A stretch of 64,000 nucleotides of DNA. Origin: Apiotrichum sp. Y4204. Its lineage: Eukaryota > Basidiomycota > Tremellomycetes > Trichosporonales > Trichosporonaceae. Each line of letters opens with the position of its first letter. The first letter of the stretch is position 1. Under the pieces are notes generated by a model. The model was not told the origin of the DNA. It ran no database searches and saw only the letters and a list, made by a program, of their open reading frames with translations. The position numbers were made by a program, and so were the translations under genes. The stretch is from the NCBI GenBank assembly GCA_025531455.1, contig JAMYHL010000011.1:372001-436000 (forward strand), given 5' to 3'. Shown one piece after another: positions 1 through 11,465 of the stretch.

Positions 1-813
1 ATTCAGGATCGTACTCCCGGCCTCTTCCTTGCCGACCTGATTGAAAACTACGACAACGTGTTCCCCAATCTCCTCGAGAAGAAGAAGCACCAGGTTGAGC
101 GTCCTATGCCCTACCGCAAGCGCACAGCCCTTGTCGACCAGCGCATGTCACGCACTCGCCTCTCAGAGAATGAGACCGCCGTGCCTCAAACTGCTGAGCA
201 GATCCGCGCGACCTCTCCTCGTCCAGCGGAGTCCGTTAGCAGTCCAGTTCCAGCCGTCGCCCCTGCTGCTCCCCCAGCTGCCGCCCATGATGCCGCCCCT
301 GCTGCTGTTCCTGCTTCAACTCCAATTCCTGCGGCGGCCCCTGTCGTTGCTGCACCCCCTCCAGTTTCCGCCCCACCCGCCCAGGAGGAAACACCTGTCA
401 ATGTTATTCCCCCGACACCTAACATGGCCGCTGTCTCGGGAGATGCCGCTGATTCGGACGAGGACGAACCGCCGTTCGAGGTCCCGATGGACATCCCGCC
501 TGGCGGACAGCCACCAATGCCGCCTAGGATTCAGACCGCTAGCAACGCCCTCAACCGCACACAAGGCCGTGCTTCGCCAGTGCCCGCCTCCCCTGCAGGT
601 GGATCGTCCCCAACACACGCCGCCCGGTCTTCCGCTGGCGGAGATGAGATGATCGGCCACGGCGGTGGTCTCAAGCGTAACACTTCGCAAGAAACCAGTC
701 GCCTCCGGGGACCCAAGGGTGCCCGTGGCCCCCGCACCGGTCCTGGCAGTGTCAGCGGTCACACGAGCCGCGGCTCAGTGAGCGCCATCGCCGCGCAGTT
801 TGAGGGAAAGTAA
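1..813 (+). CDS. 3' end of a gene, possible RhoGAP protein (5' truncated by window)
   Basis: The reading frame is open from base 1 and stops with TAA at 811-813, so this is the C-terminal 270 residues of a longer protein. The first ~30 residues contain LFLADLIENYDNVFPNLLEK, which resembles the last helix of fungal RhoGAP domains, where a leucine-rich helix ends in an aromatic-x-x-VFP-like motif. Everything after that is low complexity: an Ala/Pro-rich stretch (about residues 80-130), an acidic patch (SDEDEPPFEVP) and a Ser/Gly/Arg-rich tail. This is typical of the disordered C-termini of fungal RhoGAPs. The catalytic arginine finger would lie upstream of the window, so the family call rests on one helix. 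A different signalling protein with a similar helix is possible. Confidence 0.4.
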   Translation: MQDRTPGLFLADLIENYDNVFPNLLEKKKHQVERPMPYRKRTALVDQRMSRTRLSENETAVPQTAEQIRATSPRPAESVSSPVPAVAPAAPPAAAHDAAPAAVPASTPIPAAAPVVAAPPPVSAPPAQEETPVNVIPPTPNMAAVSGDAADSDEDEPPFEVPMDIPPGGQPPMPPRIQTASNALNRTQGRASPVPASPAGGSSPTHAARSSAGGDEMIGHGGGLKRNTSQETSRLRGPKGARGPRTGPGSVSGHTSRGSVSAIAAQFEGK

Positions 814-1440
814 GCTTGGGCTTACAGTAGACAGTGGGGTTAGGGGAAGGAAGTTGACCTTGGTGGCAGTAGGTGGCAAATAGCCAACATGGCGACCATA
901 GCCCACGGCAGCTTTGGGGACGTGTATACCCATCCGGAGCCGAGCTAGACGCACGCATGATTTGACAAGAGATGTTACGAGATTAGCTTTCCGAAGCAAG
1001 CTGTGGTTAGAAACTCGACACGACAGGCGCAGCTCTTATGATCAGTACAAGTGCTGTGGTCGTGTACGATGGACTGATGTGATGGATGGAAACAGACGCA
1101 AGGATGTGATAATAAACTCCTGGGGGAGACGTTTCTGTTGCTGTTATCAGATCACGTGACCGCTTCCCTGTCCACGATCGCTGCTCGCCCAGGTCGAGGC
1201 CATCAATGACATACTGGCCAGCCCATCGAGGATGGTGCACGTCAAACGACCAACTCTATCCTCTGCAACAGTACGGTCCATTCTTCACTTTGGTATCCCT
1301 CCTTTGGTTACCCCTCGGTGCGCCGCTGCTCACCACTGCCGTTAATTCGCCGTCTTGCCTTCTCCACCTTTTTATCCACTCCACTTGGACCCCAGCCTGG
1401 CCTCCGGTGGGAGCCCTGACGACCCCACCCGGCCGTGACA
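814..1440. other. intergenic: 3' flank of the RhoGAP-like gene and APL5 promoter
   Basis: No supportable gene. A possible polyadenylation signal, AATAAA, lies at 1111-1116. The last ~180 bases before the APL5 start are pyrimidine-rich, like most leaders in this window. Confidence 0.6.
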
Positions 1441-4400
1441 ATGTTTGAACGAACGCTGCAAGATCTTATCCGCGGCCTGCGTGCGCACAAGGCGTCGTCG
1501 CGCGCGCAGGAGGATGCGTTCCTCGCCGAGGCCATGACGGAGATTAGGGAGGAGCTGCGTGGTAAAGACATGACTCTCAAGTCGGAGGCCGTGCTCAAGA
1601 TGTGCTACGTGAGTGAGGAAGCTGCGTCGCGGCAGGGTGTGGATCTGGTGGCCACCAGGTCATGGCTCGCGACAACGATCTGGGACATTTGGCCGCATAT
1701 GGTTCGCGATGTCAAGGACGCGCAAGAACAGTGTTCTCCAGCCATGGACCGCGGAGAAGTCGTGCTGACGGCAGCTCATGATGCTGTATCCGATTCCGGC
1801 GCCAACGGGCTTTGCGTTCCATGTCGTGGAGACGATGAGCTCTCCACGATATCACCAGAAGCGTAAGCAACTCTTATAGGGTCTGTTATTGATATCAGAA
1901 CTCGGCTACATGGCCGCGCCGATGGCGTTTAACAGCGAGTCGGAAGAAGTGGTTCTGACGGTGAACGGCATCAAGAAGGACCTGCTCTCGCCTCACGTCG
2001 CGATTCCGCCGTTGGCTTTGTCCGCACTCCCGCATCTTCTTTCGCAGTCTCCTTCGCTTGCGCATACACTGCATCCCGATCTTCTCGTGCTCCTCACCCA
2101 CTCAACTCCGCGCATCCGCAAACGAGCGGTTCTCTGTCTTCTCCCTTGTTGGGAGGCATACCCCGAAGGATTGCGCGAAGGCTTCCCGCGTCTTCGGGAG
2201 CGTTTGCTCGACGACGACCAGAGTGTTGTCGGCGCCACGGTCAATGTCGTCATGGAGCTTTCACGGAGGCAAGGCGGGAAGAACTACCTCCCTCTCGCCC
2301 CGGAGCTGTTCGGCATCCTCACCGGCAGCAGCAACAACTGGATGCTGATCAAGGTGGTCAAGCTCGTATGTGTTACGAGTTTTCGCCTGTGCTAACATCA
2401 GTTCGCAATCCTCACGCCTCTCGAACCCCGTCTGGTGCGCAAGCTTCTTCCTCCGCTCACGAGCCTCATCTCGTCCACGTCAACGTCTGCCATCTCGCTG
2501 CTGTACGAATGTGTCCGGACGTGTATTGTCGGCAATATGCTCGATCCCGACCGGCCGGAAGGCGAGGCACTCGCGAAGGTGTGCATCGAGAAGCTGGGAG
2601 GATACCTACGCGACGAGGGCGGCGATCAGAACTGTGAGCAAGTTGATTTCCCTTGGCTGACACGTAGTGCGGTATATCGCTCTCCTCGCAATGGTCAAGA
2701 TCACGCCTACTCATCCCCACCTCGTTGCCGACTACCAGGAGGAAATTCTCGAGAGTCTTGATGACGCTGACTTGTCGATTCGTATGCGTGCATTGGAGCT
2801 GATTACTGCCATGGTAGGCTCAGGTGATGTGTGGTGCCCACTGACTCCAGGTCAATAGGGACAACCTCCAGCCGATTGTGGACCAGCTCCTGGCCCATCT
2901 TGCCCCACCTGAAGAGGACAAGTCCACGCTGCCATCTGCCATGTCATCGCTGGCAGCTGCGGCCGGAAAGCCAAAGCCTGCGGACCCCAACATGACAGCC
3001 CAAAACATCTCCACCTCGCCATCATACAGGCTCCTGCTGTCGCAGCGACTACTCGACATGATCAGTCACGACACATACGTCAACGTCATGGACTTTGAAT
3101 GGGTCGTGTCGGTACTTGTCGACGTCGCGTATGTTTCGCATGTCGATGTGGGAAACACGGTCAGGGATATGCTTCTGGATGTTGTTGGCCGGGTGCGAAG
3201 CGTTCGTGGATACGCTGTCGGCGTTCTGGAGAAGGTTATCAACGACGACGATCTCCGCGAGCGCGCCGGGGATCGTACTGGGGAAGACGGCCTGCTGGCG
3301 GCCGCGGTATGGATCTGCGGCGAGTACTCTAGGTAAGCAGCTCTTCTGCGAACGTCTCTAACCCCCTAGTGATCTCTCGTCGCCACTAAGCACAATTTCG
3401 GCAATGCTCAACTTGAACACCAGTTCACCGCCGGAACTTGTAGCGCTCTCGCTGCACGCTGCCACAAAGGTGTTCAGTCGCTATGTCGCCAACGCGTCAT
3501 CGAACTGGTCCGCTGAGCTGCACACTGAGGTCAAGAACCTTGTTGCATCGATTCGCTCCGGACTCGCCCCCTTCCTGTCTTCGCCTGAGATTGAGGTTCA
3601 GGAGCGCGCCTTTGAACTCAGCCAGCTTCTTGCTTTTGTCAACGCCGATTTGAGCAATCACGTTCCGCCCAAACAAGCTGCCAAACCCGCAGAATCGATC
3701 CCTGGTATGGAGGGAGGCTTTGAGGACAACAGCAATAATAACGATGGGGAACCGCCGTACCCCAAGTCCCTGTTCCTCTTTGAGCCACTTTTCACAGCAC
3801 ACGAGCTCAACTCGCTTGCCTACCGTGCCCAGGAGTCGGTACCGATACCTCAAGACCTCAACCTCGACATAGACATTGTGCCCAACGGCGGTTTCGGTGC
3901 TATCATCGACGATGATGCTGAGAGTGCGGCCGAGGAAGAGGAAGAGGTTGATCTGGGCTCGGGCGGTGGTGCAGGCATGGAGGAGCTGCGGCGCGTGCTG
4001 CGTGAACAACAGACTAAGAAGAAGAAGCTGACGCCGGAGGAGAAGGCTGAGAAAGCAAGAGTAAGCATTACAGACAATTGCTGGCTGACCCATCCAGCGC
4101 AAGGCGGCTCGGAAAGAGAAGCTAAAAGACGATCCGTATTATCTATTCGACAAGGACGAGATGGACGTGGACGACATTCCCATTGTGCGCCTCGACGACT
4201 CGGAAATGGTCGCTGCCGGTGGGTAAAGCACGCTAACACTGAGCTAATTCCAGACACGCCCCCGCCGCAAAAGGTCAAGGGCAAGAAGAAGAAAAGAGCA
4301 GCTGCGCCTCCGCCAGAGTTCGACCGCGCCGGGGAGATGCCCGAAGGCGCCGTCGCACCGAAGGAGACAGTCAAGGCTGTGACTTCGGGTCTCGCGGCCA

Positions 4401-4672
4401 TTGATCTCACTGCACCAGCGCCGCGGGTATCACGTTACGACGAGTACACCCTGGATGATGAGCCGCCACAGGCTGCCAGCAGCAAAGTGAACAGCAAGGC
4501 TAGCTCGGGGGCCAGCTCCAAGGCAGGTTCGAAGGCTGGTTCAAAGGTCGCCAGTGCCGAACCTTCGCCTCCCGCGTCGGCTCCGCCTGAACCCGGGGAT
4601 GTCCCCGCCGATGAGGTGCAGGCTGTCAAGGTGACCAAGGTGCGCAAGAAGAAGAAGCGCGCCGCGGTTTAG
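1441..4672 (+). CDS. APL5: AP-3 adaptor complex, delta subunit (large adaptin)
   Basis: Large subunit of the AP-3 coat, which carries cargo from the Golgi/endosome to the vacuole. My model has nine exons: 1441-1608, 1775-1862, 1899-2365, 2402-2633, 2668-2813, 2851-3332, 3370-4060, 4098-4218 and 4254-4672, giving 937 residues. The N-terminus MFERTLQDLIRGLRAHK and the following block (HVVETMSSPRYHQK, LGYMAAPMAFNS) match delta-adaptin rather than the gamma, alpha or beta chains. The HEAT-like adaptin trunk covers roughly residues 1-560. It is followed by an acidic, Lys-rich hinge (about 690-800, including DKDEMDVDDIPIVRLDD, a conserved delta-specific block) and a Ser/Lys/Ala repeat tail ending in KKKKRAAV. 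Intron 1 (166 nt) is the only long one. The ATG at 1441 is chosen because it starts the conserved MFE motif. Family identity is secure; intron 1 is the least certain boundary. Confidence 0.92.
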
Positions 4673-4938
4673 AGCATATACTCGGGATGCACTGTATATC
4701 TAGTAGCGGGCGCAGCCTTCAGTATTCTCCGTCCCATAGCAACGCCCGGCATGCCGCTACACACGTTAAGTCACGATCAATGGATATCATGGCATTACTA
4801 CCATACAAGCCTAGGCGAAGGTCTAGAGGGCACAGATGCGGCGCGACACCTTGTCGGAGGTGACGCCGTCCTTGAGATCACGTAGACCTCAAAAGGACAC
4901 GAGAGGGATGGAGGAAACGAAACAGACAAGAAGATTGG

Positions 4939-5677
4939 CTAATCTTTTGCTTCGCTGAGATTGTCAGCTGGAGTCCAACACCATTACAGGGTGCGTGCCG
5001 GCAGGTCTGTGGTAAAGGATGGCGGAGTCCTGGATCGCACTGTAACGCCTCTCGTCCACCATCTCTCCTCTAAAGGCAGCAAGACCATCCCGCACACACA
5101 CCCGCACACTACTCACCGGATGTACAACACGTTGTTGCAGCGGATAAACACCTCGCCGAGCTGGCCGTTCGACTTGCCGTCCTCGATCTCCTCGGTTCCT
5201 GACAACTGAGGTGTGAGCTTCAAAGGCAAAAGCGGGTGTAGGAGTGTCGACAAAGGCACGCGTCTAAGCAATCTCCAATTGATGAAGAGGGAAGCGCATG
5301 CGACACAGTGCCCTGGGGCTCAGATGAAGCTATGCTGACAGGGCATCGTCGCACGCGAGCACTCCACCCACGTCCTGGCGGTCGCGACATAACACGAATC
5401 CCAGGCCAGCATCAAGGCCATCGAACCTTTCCCTCATGTCCAAATCCCTCTTCACCCCCTCTTCCATTCCATTCCCACGCACCTGGAGGTTGAAGTAGCC
5501 ATCCGTCGAGACCAGGAAGCCGCGGTACTCGAGACCCCACTTGAGCCGCACCGTCACGGTCTTGCCAGTCAGGTCCTGGAGAAACGGGCGCGGGTTGACG
5601 GGCTGTTGTCAGTCGCGAATCCAGATTTCAGCCACTCATGCGCGCGGCAGGGCCTTACTCACCGTCACGGCGGACAT
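4939..5677 (-). CDS. SMX3: Small nuclear ribonucleoprotein SmF (Sm core of spliceosomal snRNPs)
   Basis: SmF is one of the seven Sm proteins that form the ring on U1, U2, U4 and U5 snRNA. Four exons on the minus strand (5677-5663, 5602-5483, 5205-5117, 4954-4939) give 79 residues, close to the usual ~80-86. The Sm1 motif is visible as [20 protein letters not shown] followed by [18 protein letters not shown]. Sm2 is [17 protein letters not shown], with the diagnostic RCNNV that distinguishes F from the other Sm chains. Exon 1 encodes only MSAVT (15 nt). The last exon (REAKD, stop) was chosen because it restores phase after the acceptor at 4955. Its exact boundary is the weakest part of the model, since SmF tails vary. 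The gene is divergent to NSP1, separated by 424 bp. Confidence 0.87.
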
Positions 5678-6101
5678 TTTGATGGGGATGGGGGAGGATG
5701 GAGAATGGAAAGTCGCCTTGTCTAGTGTTGTTGATGACAGGTGCACCCAAATGAGCATTCACTTTGTGCAATATCAAGGGTCGCAGAAACCGAACAGAGG
5801 GATTGCGTGCCTAATTCACACTCCACTCCAGCTTTTTCATTTTAGGCGTGGGTAACGGTCAACACACACACACAAAGTTCATCACCACCTCTGCGCATCT
5901 GCCCTCTGCACCTGCAGTCCTGGTCACTGTCCTCACTGTCCTCTACGAAACAACACAGACCACCAACTATTGTTGCATTGGGAACAAGGTGTACTTCGAG
6001 CATCCACTTCACATCAACACCAGCAAACTCAGCAGCTTTAGTGGACCTTCAACACCTTTTCTTAATCATTTCGTGCAAGGGCGTCCTTGCATACTCTCAG
6101 A
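5678..6101. other. intergenic: divergent SmF/NSP1 promoter region
   Basis: Shared upstream region of two divergently transcribed genes. A CA-rich stretch (5860-5876) and a pyrimidine-rich leader before NSP1 are visible. No open frame is convincing. Confidence 0.55.
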
Positions 6102-8485
6102 ATGTGTAAGTCTGAACGATCCTCTAGCCATCCGTCATGTGCTGACGTCCACAGCGGGCTTCTCAGGCTTTGGAAACGCCGGTGGTAACAAGGGTACGCT
6201 TCAGGCTTGAGCTATCATTGCAGAATCATTCTGACCTCTCAGCTACGGGCTTTGGTTTCGGATCGACCCCCGCTGCGGGCGGGAGTGCCTTCGGCGCCGG
6301 GAGCAGCACCGGCGGTCTCTTCGGCGCGAAGCCCGCTACCCCTGCTGCAGGTGCACCGGCGACTGGCGGCCTCTTTGGCTCGGGATCAACACCCGCAGCG
6401 CCTGCAGCTGGTGGCTCGATGTTTGGCACGCCTCCCGCAGGATCGAGCACTCCGGGCTCGGCTGCTCCGGCTGCGGGCGGACTCTTTGGAGCTAAGCCTG
6501 GAGGATTCTCTGGCTTTGGAAGCACGACCCCTGCCGCCTCTCCTGCCCCCGCTGCTGCTGCTCCAACCGCCGCGCCCGCCGCACCCTCCGCGGGCGGCTT
6601 CTCCGGATTCGGTGGATTTGGCGCCAAGCCCGCTGATAGTGCTGCCCCTGCTGGCGCGTCCGCCCCGAAGCCGATGTTCGGCGCCGCTGCCACCTCCACC
6701 CCGCCAGCCACAACCCCGGCGGCGCCCAGCCTCTTTGGCTCCAAGCCAGGCGGTCTGTTCGGCAGCGCACCCGCATCAGGAACGACCACCCCGACCACTA
6801 CGCCTGGCGGCTTCACTGGCTTTGGAGCGAAGCCGGCCGCGCCCGCCGTTTCCGCCGCTCCTGCCGCTGGAGGTCTCTTTGGAGCGAAGCCCGCTGATTC
6901 CCCCGCTGCCGGCGGGTTGTTTGGTGCGAAGCCTGCTGATGCGACGGCACCGGCCGCCCCCGCCGCTCCCGCTGCCACGGGTGGTCTGTTTGGCGCGAAG
7001 CCCGCTGACTCGTCCACCACCCCAGCTGCCGCTCCTGCAGCTGGCAGCCTCTTCGGTTCGAAGCCCGCGACCCCGGCCGCTGATGCGAGCAAACCCGCCG
7101 CCCCTTCCGGTGGCCTCTTCTCCGGTTTCGGCGCACCAGCCGCTTCCTCCACTCCCCCCGCTTCTTCTACCCCTGCCGCCCCGACTGGCGGCCTCTTCGG
7201 CGCCAAACCCGCAGAGAGCTCTGACGCGTCAAAGCCTGCCGCTCCTGCCGCAGGTGGTCTCGGCGGACTCTTCGGTGCCAAGCCGGCTGGGACGCCTCCC
7301 GCCGACGCCAGCAAACCGGCCACCCCCGCGGCGGGCTCGCTCTTCGGCGGCTTCGGCAAGCCCGCCGCTTCCACCGGTGCTACACCGGCGGCCAGTGGCA
7401 CCAACACCCCGGCCACCGCCCCGGCTGGTGGACTCTTCTCTGGTTTCGGAGCCGCCAAGCCGGCGGCTACCGGCGATGCCGCCAAGCCTGCGGACTCAGC
7501 GAAGCCTGCGGACTCAGCCAAGCCTGCCGAGGCGCCGAAAACGGGAATGTTCGCCGGGCTTGGTGCCAAGCCCGCCGAGTCTTCCACCACTACCACCGCA
7601 CCGGCCGCAGGAAGTCTTTTCGGCGCAAAGCCGGCCACTCCCGCTGCCGGAGCCACCGGAACATCGACCACCGCGCCTGCCGCTGGTACCAGCCTGTTTG
7701 GCTCCAAGCCTGCTACTGGCGCGGCTACCCCTGCAATGACCGCTTCGATGGCAGGGTCTGGTACGGCGACACCGGTGCCGGCGACTGGAGACGCGAAGAC
7801 GACCGCCCCCTCTGAGCCGGCGCCGAATCTTCTCCGTGGCAAGACGCTCGAGGACATTGTCGACACGTGGTCGAAGGATCTGGATGGGCAGGTCAAGGAG
7901 TTTGAGCGTCAGGCGGGCGAGGTTCGCGAGTGGGACAAGGTGCTGGTTCGGAACGGCAACCAGATTGCGACGCTGCACCGGCGAGTACTCGAGGCGCAGA
8001 ACAACCAGACAGCACTCGACCGTAACCTTGACTACATCGAGGCCCAGCAGAAGCAGCTTGACCAGGTGCTCACGCACTACGAGCGCGAGATTTCGACCTT
8101 TGCTGAGAAGGACACCAAGCCGCTGGCCGCCAAGATGCCGGCCGATCGCGAGCGTGAAAAGGCGTATGCGCTCGCCGAGGACCTCAACAAGCAACTGGAC
8201 GACATTTCGCGCAACCTGTCGCAGATGATTGAGGAGGTCAACAAGCTTTCCGCTGGTGGATCCGCTCCCCCTGTTCCCGCTTCCAACACCCCGCCGACGG
8301 CCGCTGCTGCCGATGCGGCTTCCCAGATTCCAGACGACCCCATCAACCAGCTCTCGTCCATCCTCGGCGCACACCTTCGTGCCATCCACTCGATTGATGC
8401 CAACACGTCCAAGCTCGCCACGAAGATCGACGAGCTCGAGTCCCGCTCAGGTCAGCAAAAGCCGAGTTACTCTCTCCGGCGGTAA
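6102..8485 (+). CDS. NSP1: FG-nucleoporin Nsp1 (Nup62 orthologue), central channel of the nuclear pore
   Basis: Three exons (6102-6105, 6155-6193, 6243-8485) encode 761 residues. The first exon is only ATG plus one base. It is supported because splicing 6105 to 6155 gives MSGFSGFGNAGGNK, a typical FG start, and the next junction adds ATGFGFGS. Residues ~15-530 are an FG-rich disordered domain made of repeated GLFGAKPA, GLFGSKPA and SGFG units separated by Ala/Pro/Thr spacers. This is the phase that binds transport receptors. From about residue 555 the Nsp1_C coiled-coil begins (LRGKTLEDIVDTWSKDLD) and continues as heptads to the C-terminus; in other fungi it docks with Nup57/Nup49 and with Nup82. 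The protein is slightly shorter than yeast Nsp1 (823 residues). The long apparent open frames in other registers of this region are products of its repetitive GC-rich sequence. Confidence 0.93.
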
Positions 8486-8884
8486 CCGTATGTTACAGTG
8501 TTAGATGTGCAGTGCAGATGCAGCGGCGCGAATGCGGATTGAGATAGGGCGAGACGCGAAGACAGACATATCCATACAGTAGTCAGTGTCGCGTAGATGT
8601 ATTGATTGTGGACCTAGATATGAGGGACTGCCGGCAGAGTTGCAGTACCATTAAATGTACCGCTGATCGTAGTGATATCATTGAGAGGATGCAATATGTG
8701 CATGATGTTGTACAACAGGCCGTTTGTGCTACAGCATAAGACGGCAGGCATCCACCACCCCATTCCAGCCGGGGTCCCTCTCCTCCAGCTGCCTTCCTCT
8801 ACCTTTGTTGCTCTTCGTGTCACGGTTGCTACTACTCGGGTCGCCGTCACATCCAACGTAGACGAGTTGGTCAACCCCTCCATT
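8486..8884. other. intergenic between convergent NSP1 and NC2-beta
   Basis: 3' flanks of two convergent genes. Nothing else is recognised. Confidence 0.6.
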
Positions 8885-9822
8885 TTACTCGGCGGCCGCC
8901 AGCCTCGCCTGCGAGCTGGCGAACAGGCGCTCCTGCAGTGCCTGCAGCTCCTCGGGCGTCATGCCGTTCGTATCGGGCTGGTTGCGCTGGCGGTCCTTCT
9001 GCGACTGCTTGAACTCTGCGTGCGAGTCGTCGACCTCGTTGATAAACGCCTCAAAGCCAAGTTGCTGCAAGTTAGTCCATGCTCTGGGATGAGACGGAAT
9101 AAGTTCTGAAGTTTAGAGGTGAATATCGTTTCACACCTCGATACGCCAGATATCCAACAGTGCCGCAACTCATTCTGTCCTTCGCAGTTGTACCCACCTT
9201 GAGCGCCTCGATAACGTGTTCTGGCGAAATGGTCTTCTTGCTGCTCTCCTCACACACGGTGTTGGCCTGCGCGGATATGAGTTTGATCCATTCTGCCGTG
9301 TCAGCGGAAGAAGGCGGCAGGGGAGGTTCTATTGTTCTCTTGATGGCAGACATGCCAGAGGGACGACAGTCATGACACGGTCAAGCGATCTGCCCAAGAA
9401 CTAAAGAGCTGTAGAGATCTCGACCTAGTACAGCTCCTCTGCTTCTTGTGACACAGCGTGCACCGTCATGTTGAATATGACCTCAACGGGAACAAAACGG
9501 CACTTACCAACACAACACTCGACGATAATCTCTTTTGTGTCCTTGGCGCAGCTGACGTCGTCGGGGAGCATCTCTGGGTTTGTCAGGACATGCACTCTGC
9601 ATGGATGAGGGTGAGTATGACCTTGTGTCGTCCCCCGTTGACAAGACGTCGATCTGAGTGGTATCGACATCATTGTCGGAGAGGATCCGAACAATAGGCA
9701 CACACGACAGATGGGGTGGCAATGCTCGGGCTGCTAGGCTACTCACCGCCAATAAGCTTGAACACGGTCGCCTTGGGGAGCGTGTGCTCGTCGTCGCCAC
9801 CGAATCCTTCGCGGTCGGACAT
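8885..9822 (-). CDS. NCB2: Negative cofactor 2 beta subunit (Dr1/Ncb2), TBP regulator
   Basis: Histone-fold subunit that pairs with NC2-alpha (Bur6/DRAP1), binds TBP on promoter DNA and blocks TFIIA/TFIIB entry. Four exons on the minus strand (9822-9747, 9573-9508, 9292-9198, 9064-8885) give 138 residues, about the size of fungal and animal Dr1. The joined frame reads LPKATVFKLIGEMLPDD, then KDTKEIIVECC, then EWIKLISAQAN, SKKTISPEHVIEALK and QLGFEAFINEV. These are the successive Dr1 histone-fold helices in order. The C-terminal tail has the Dr1-like TPEELQALQERLFASSQARL segment. The start at 9822 (MSDREGFGGDDEHTLPK) is the only ATG preceding the first helix. The gene is divergent to PRP38 across 312 bp. 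Confidence 0.92.
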
Positions 9823-10134
9823 GCTGGGAATGCTGGGCAGGCGGATGGGTCTGGCTGGGTGCGTGAAGCTTAGGAACAATGGGGGATGGTGACGGTGATG
9901 ACGATGGTGGAAAAGATGGAAAAAGGAAAGAGGAAGGAGGATTAAGAGGCGACTTTATGACGATTTAGTATTTTTGTATCCAGACATTTTCGGCGCAGCA
10001 AAGTTGCACCGCACAGCCAGCAGCAAGCACACTGCACACTGGGTGCTGCAACACCCTTACCTGACTGAGGTGACAGCAGTCAACAAACAACAACATTTTT
10101 CCTACATCCACTACCACCACCACTCCCCACCACC
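9823..10134. other. intergenic: divergent NCB2/PRP38 promoter
   Basis: Short bidirectional promoter region. There is a purine-rich tract at 9895-9950 on the plus strand (pyrimidine-rich in the NCB2 direction) and a CA/CT-rich leader before PRP38. Confidence 0.5.
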
Positions 10135-11352
10135 ATGGCGACACAGGGCGGGCCGACAAAGACGGTGCACGGGCAAGACCCACAAGTGAGTGCATGGCGG
10201 CTGAATGCATAGAAGAAGCAAGCTTTGCCGCTGCTGCGTCCGGTTGGGTACTGACCTCCACCAGAACCTCATCGAAAAGGTCATCCGCGCGCGTATCTAC
10301 GAGTCGACGTATTGGAAGGAGCACTGCTTTGCACTTACTGGTCAGTAGCATTGGTCCGCGGTACTGGTTGCGTTGAGGAGGATGGGGAGCGGTTATCGAC
10401 ACTGGTTGTGGGCTGCCGAGCCTCCAACCTGCGTCACTCATCGCTGTGATTTTGTCCTCCTCGTTGAAGCAACCTCGGTGGTCTGTCCCCGCTGACCCAC
10501 AGCCGAGTCCATCATTGACAAGGCGATTGCGGTGCACGCCATCGGCGGCGTGTATGAGCGTCAGACTCCGACGCCGTTCATGTGTCTTCTCCTGCGCCTA
10601 ATTCAGCTGCAGCCCGAGAAGGAGATTCTGTTCGAGTATCTCCTGGCGGAGGAGTTCAAGTGAGTGGAACTTGGAGATCCTGCGACCTACCCCCATTTAT
10701 CACATATGCTCACAACAGATATTTGCGCGCCCTGGCAGCCATCTACATCCGGCTAACGTTCCGCTCGATGGACGTGTACCAGATCCTTGAGCCGCTGATG
10801 AAGGACTACCGGAAGCTGCGGTATCGTGAAGTCGGTGGGTCTCGCCTCAAACGGGCGACAGCTGGACTGCTCTGCACAAGCTGACACCCAGGTGGCTACC
10901 GGCTAACGACGTTTGACGAGTTTGTCGACGACCTCCTCACTCAGGATCGTGTCTGCGATATCATCCTCCCGCGTCTGACGCAACGAGCGGTGCTTGAGGA
11001 GGTGGAGGGCCTCGCGCCGCGACAGTCGTTGCTGGAGGACGACCCGCGAGTGGAGAAGGACGAGGACGAGGACGGAGACGGGGACGTGGACATGGAGCGC
11101 GGCCGCCCGCGGTCACGGTCCCGGTCCCGGTCACGGTCTGCATCGGGTTCAAGCGCATGTTCGCGGTTCGTGTCGCGCTCACCGTCCCGCTCGTCGGGCA
11201 GCGAACGCTTCGTTTCCCGATCGCCGTCGCCTGGATCCGATGTGGACGGCGAGGAAGGTGACACGCGCGGGAGATATGTCAGCCGCAGCCCGAGCATGTC
11301 TCCCGACCGCGTGGTGGCGATGCAGGGAGATAAGATTGAGGGCGATGTGTAG
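10135..11352 (+). CDS. PRP38: Pre-mRNA splicing factor Prp38 with RS-rich tail
   Basis: Component of the B complex / tri-snRNP needed for spliceosome activation (release of U4). Five exons (10135-10185, 10265-10340, 10503-10659, 10719-10834, 10892-11352) give 286 residues. The Prp38 domain runs from about residue 10 to 185, with NLIEKVIRARIYESTYWKEH, AIGGVYERQTPTPFMCLLLR, RALAAIYIRLTF, VYQILEPLMKDYRKLR and DEFVDDLL, all typical of the family. The C-terminal ~90 residues are acidic, then RS-rich (RSRSRSRSRS, SRSPSRS). This is the metazoan/basidiomycete form; the yeast protein lacks an RS tail. The start ATG at 10135 follows CACC, and the first exon (MATQGGPTKTVHGQDPQ) matches the family N-terminus. 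Confidence 0.93.
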
Positions 11353-11465
11353 ATATTAGACGATGGATGAAGTTTGATGATTGGAAGGTAGAAGACGTCC
11401 CGTTAGTCCACTGCCCCACGCTCCAGGTCAATGAGTGAAGTACATGCCATGCAATCTAATCTACA

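Noticed and set aside
6207..7739. 510-codon plus and 556-codon minus open frames overlapping NSP1
   Set aside because: They are the other registers of the repetitive GC-rich FG region and have Leu/Pro/Arg or Ala/Gly/Pro monotony with no domain. NSP1 explains the sequence.
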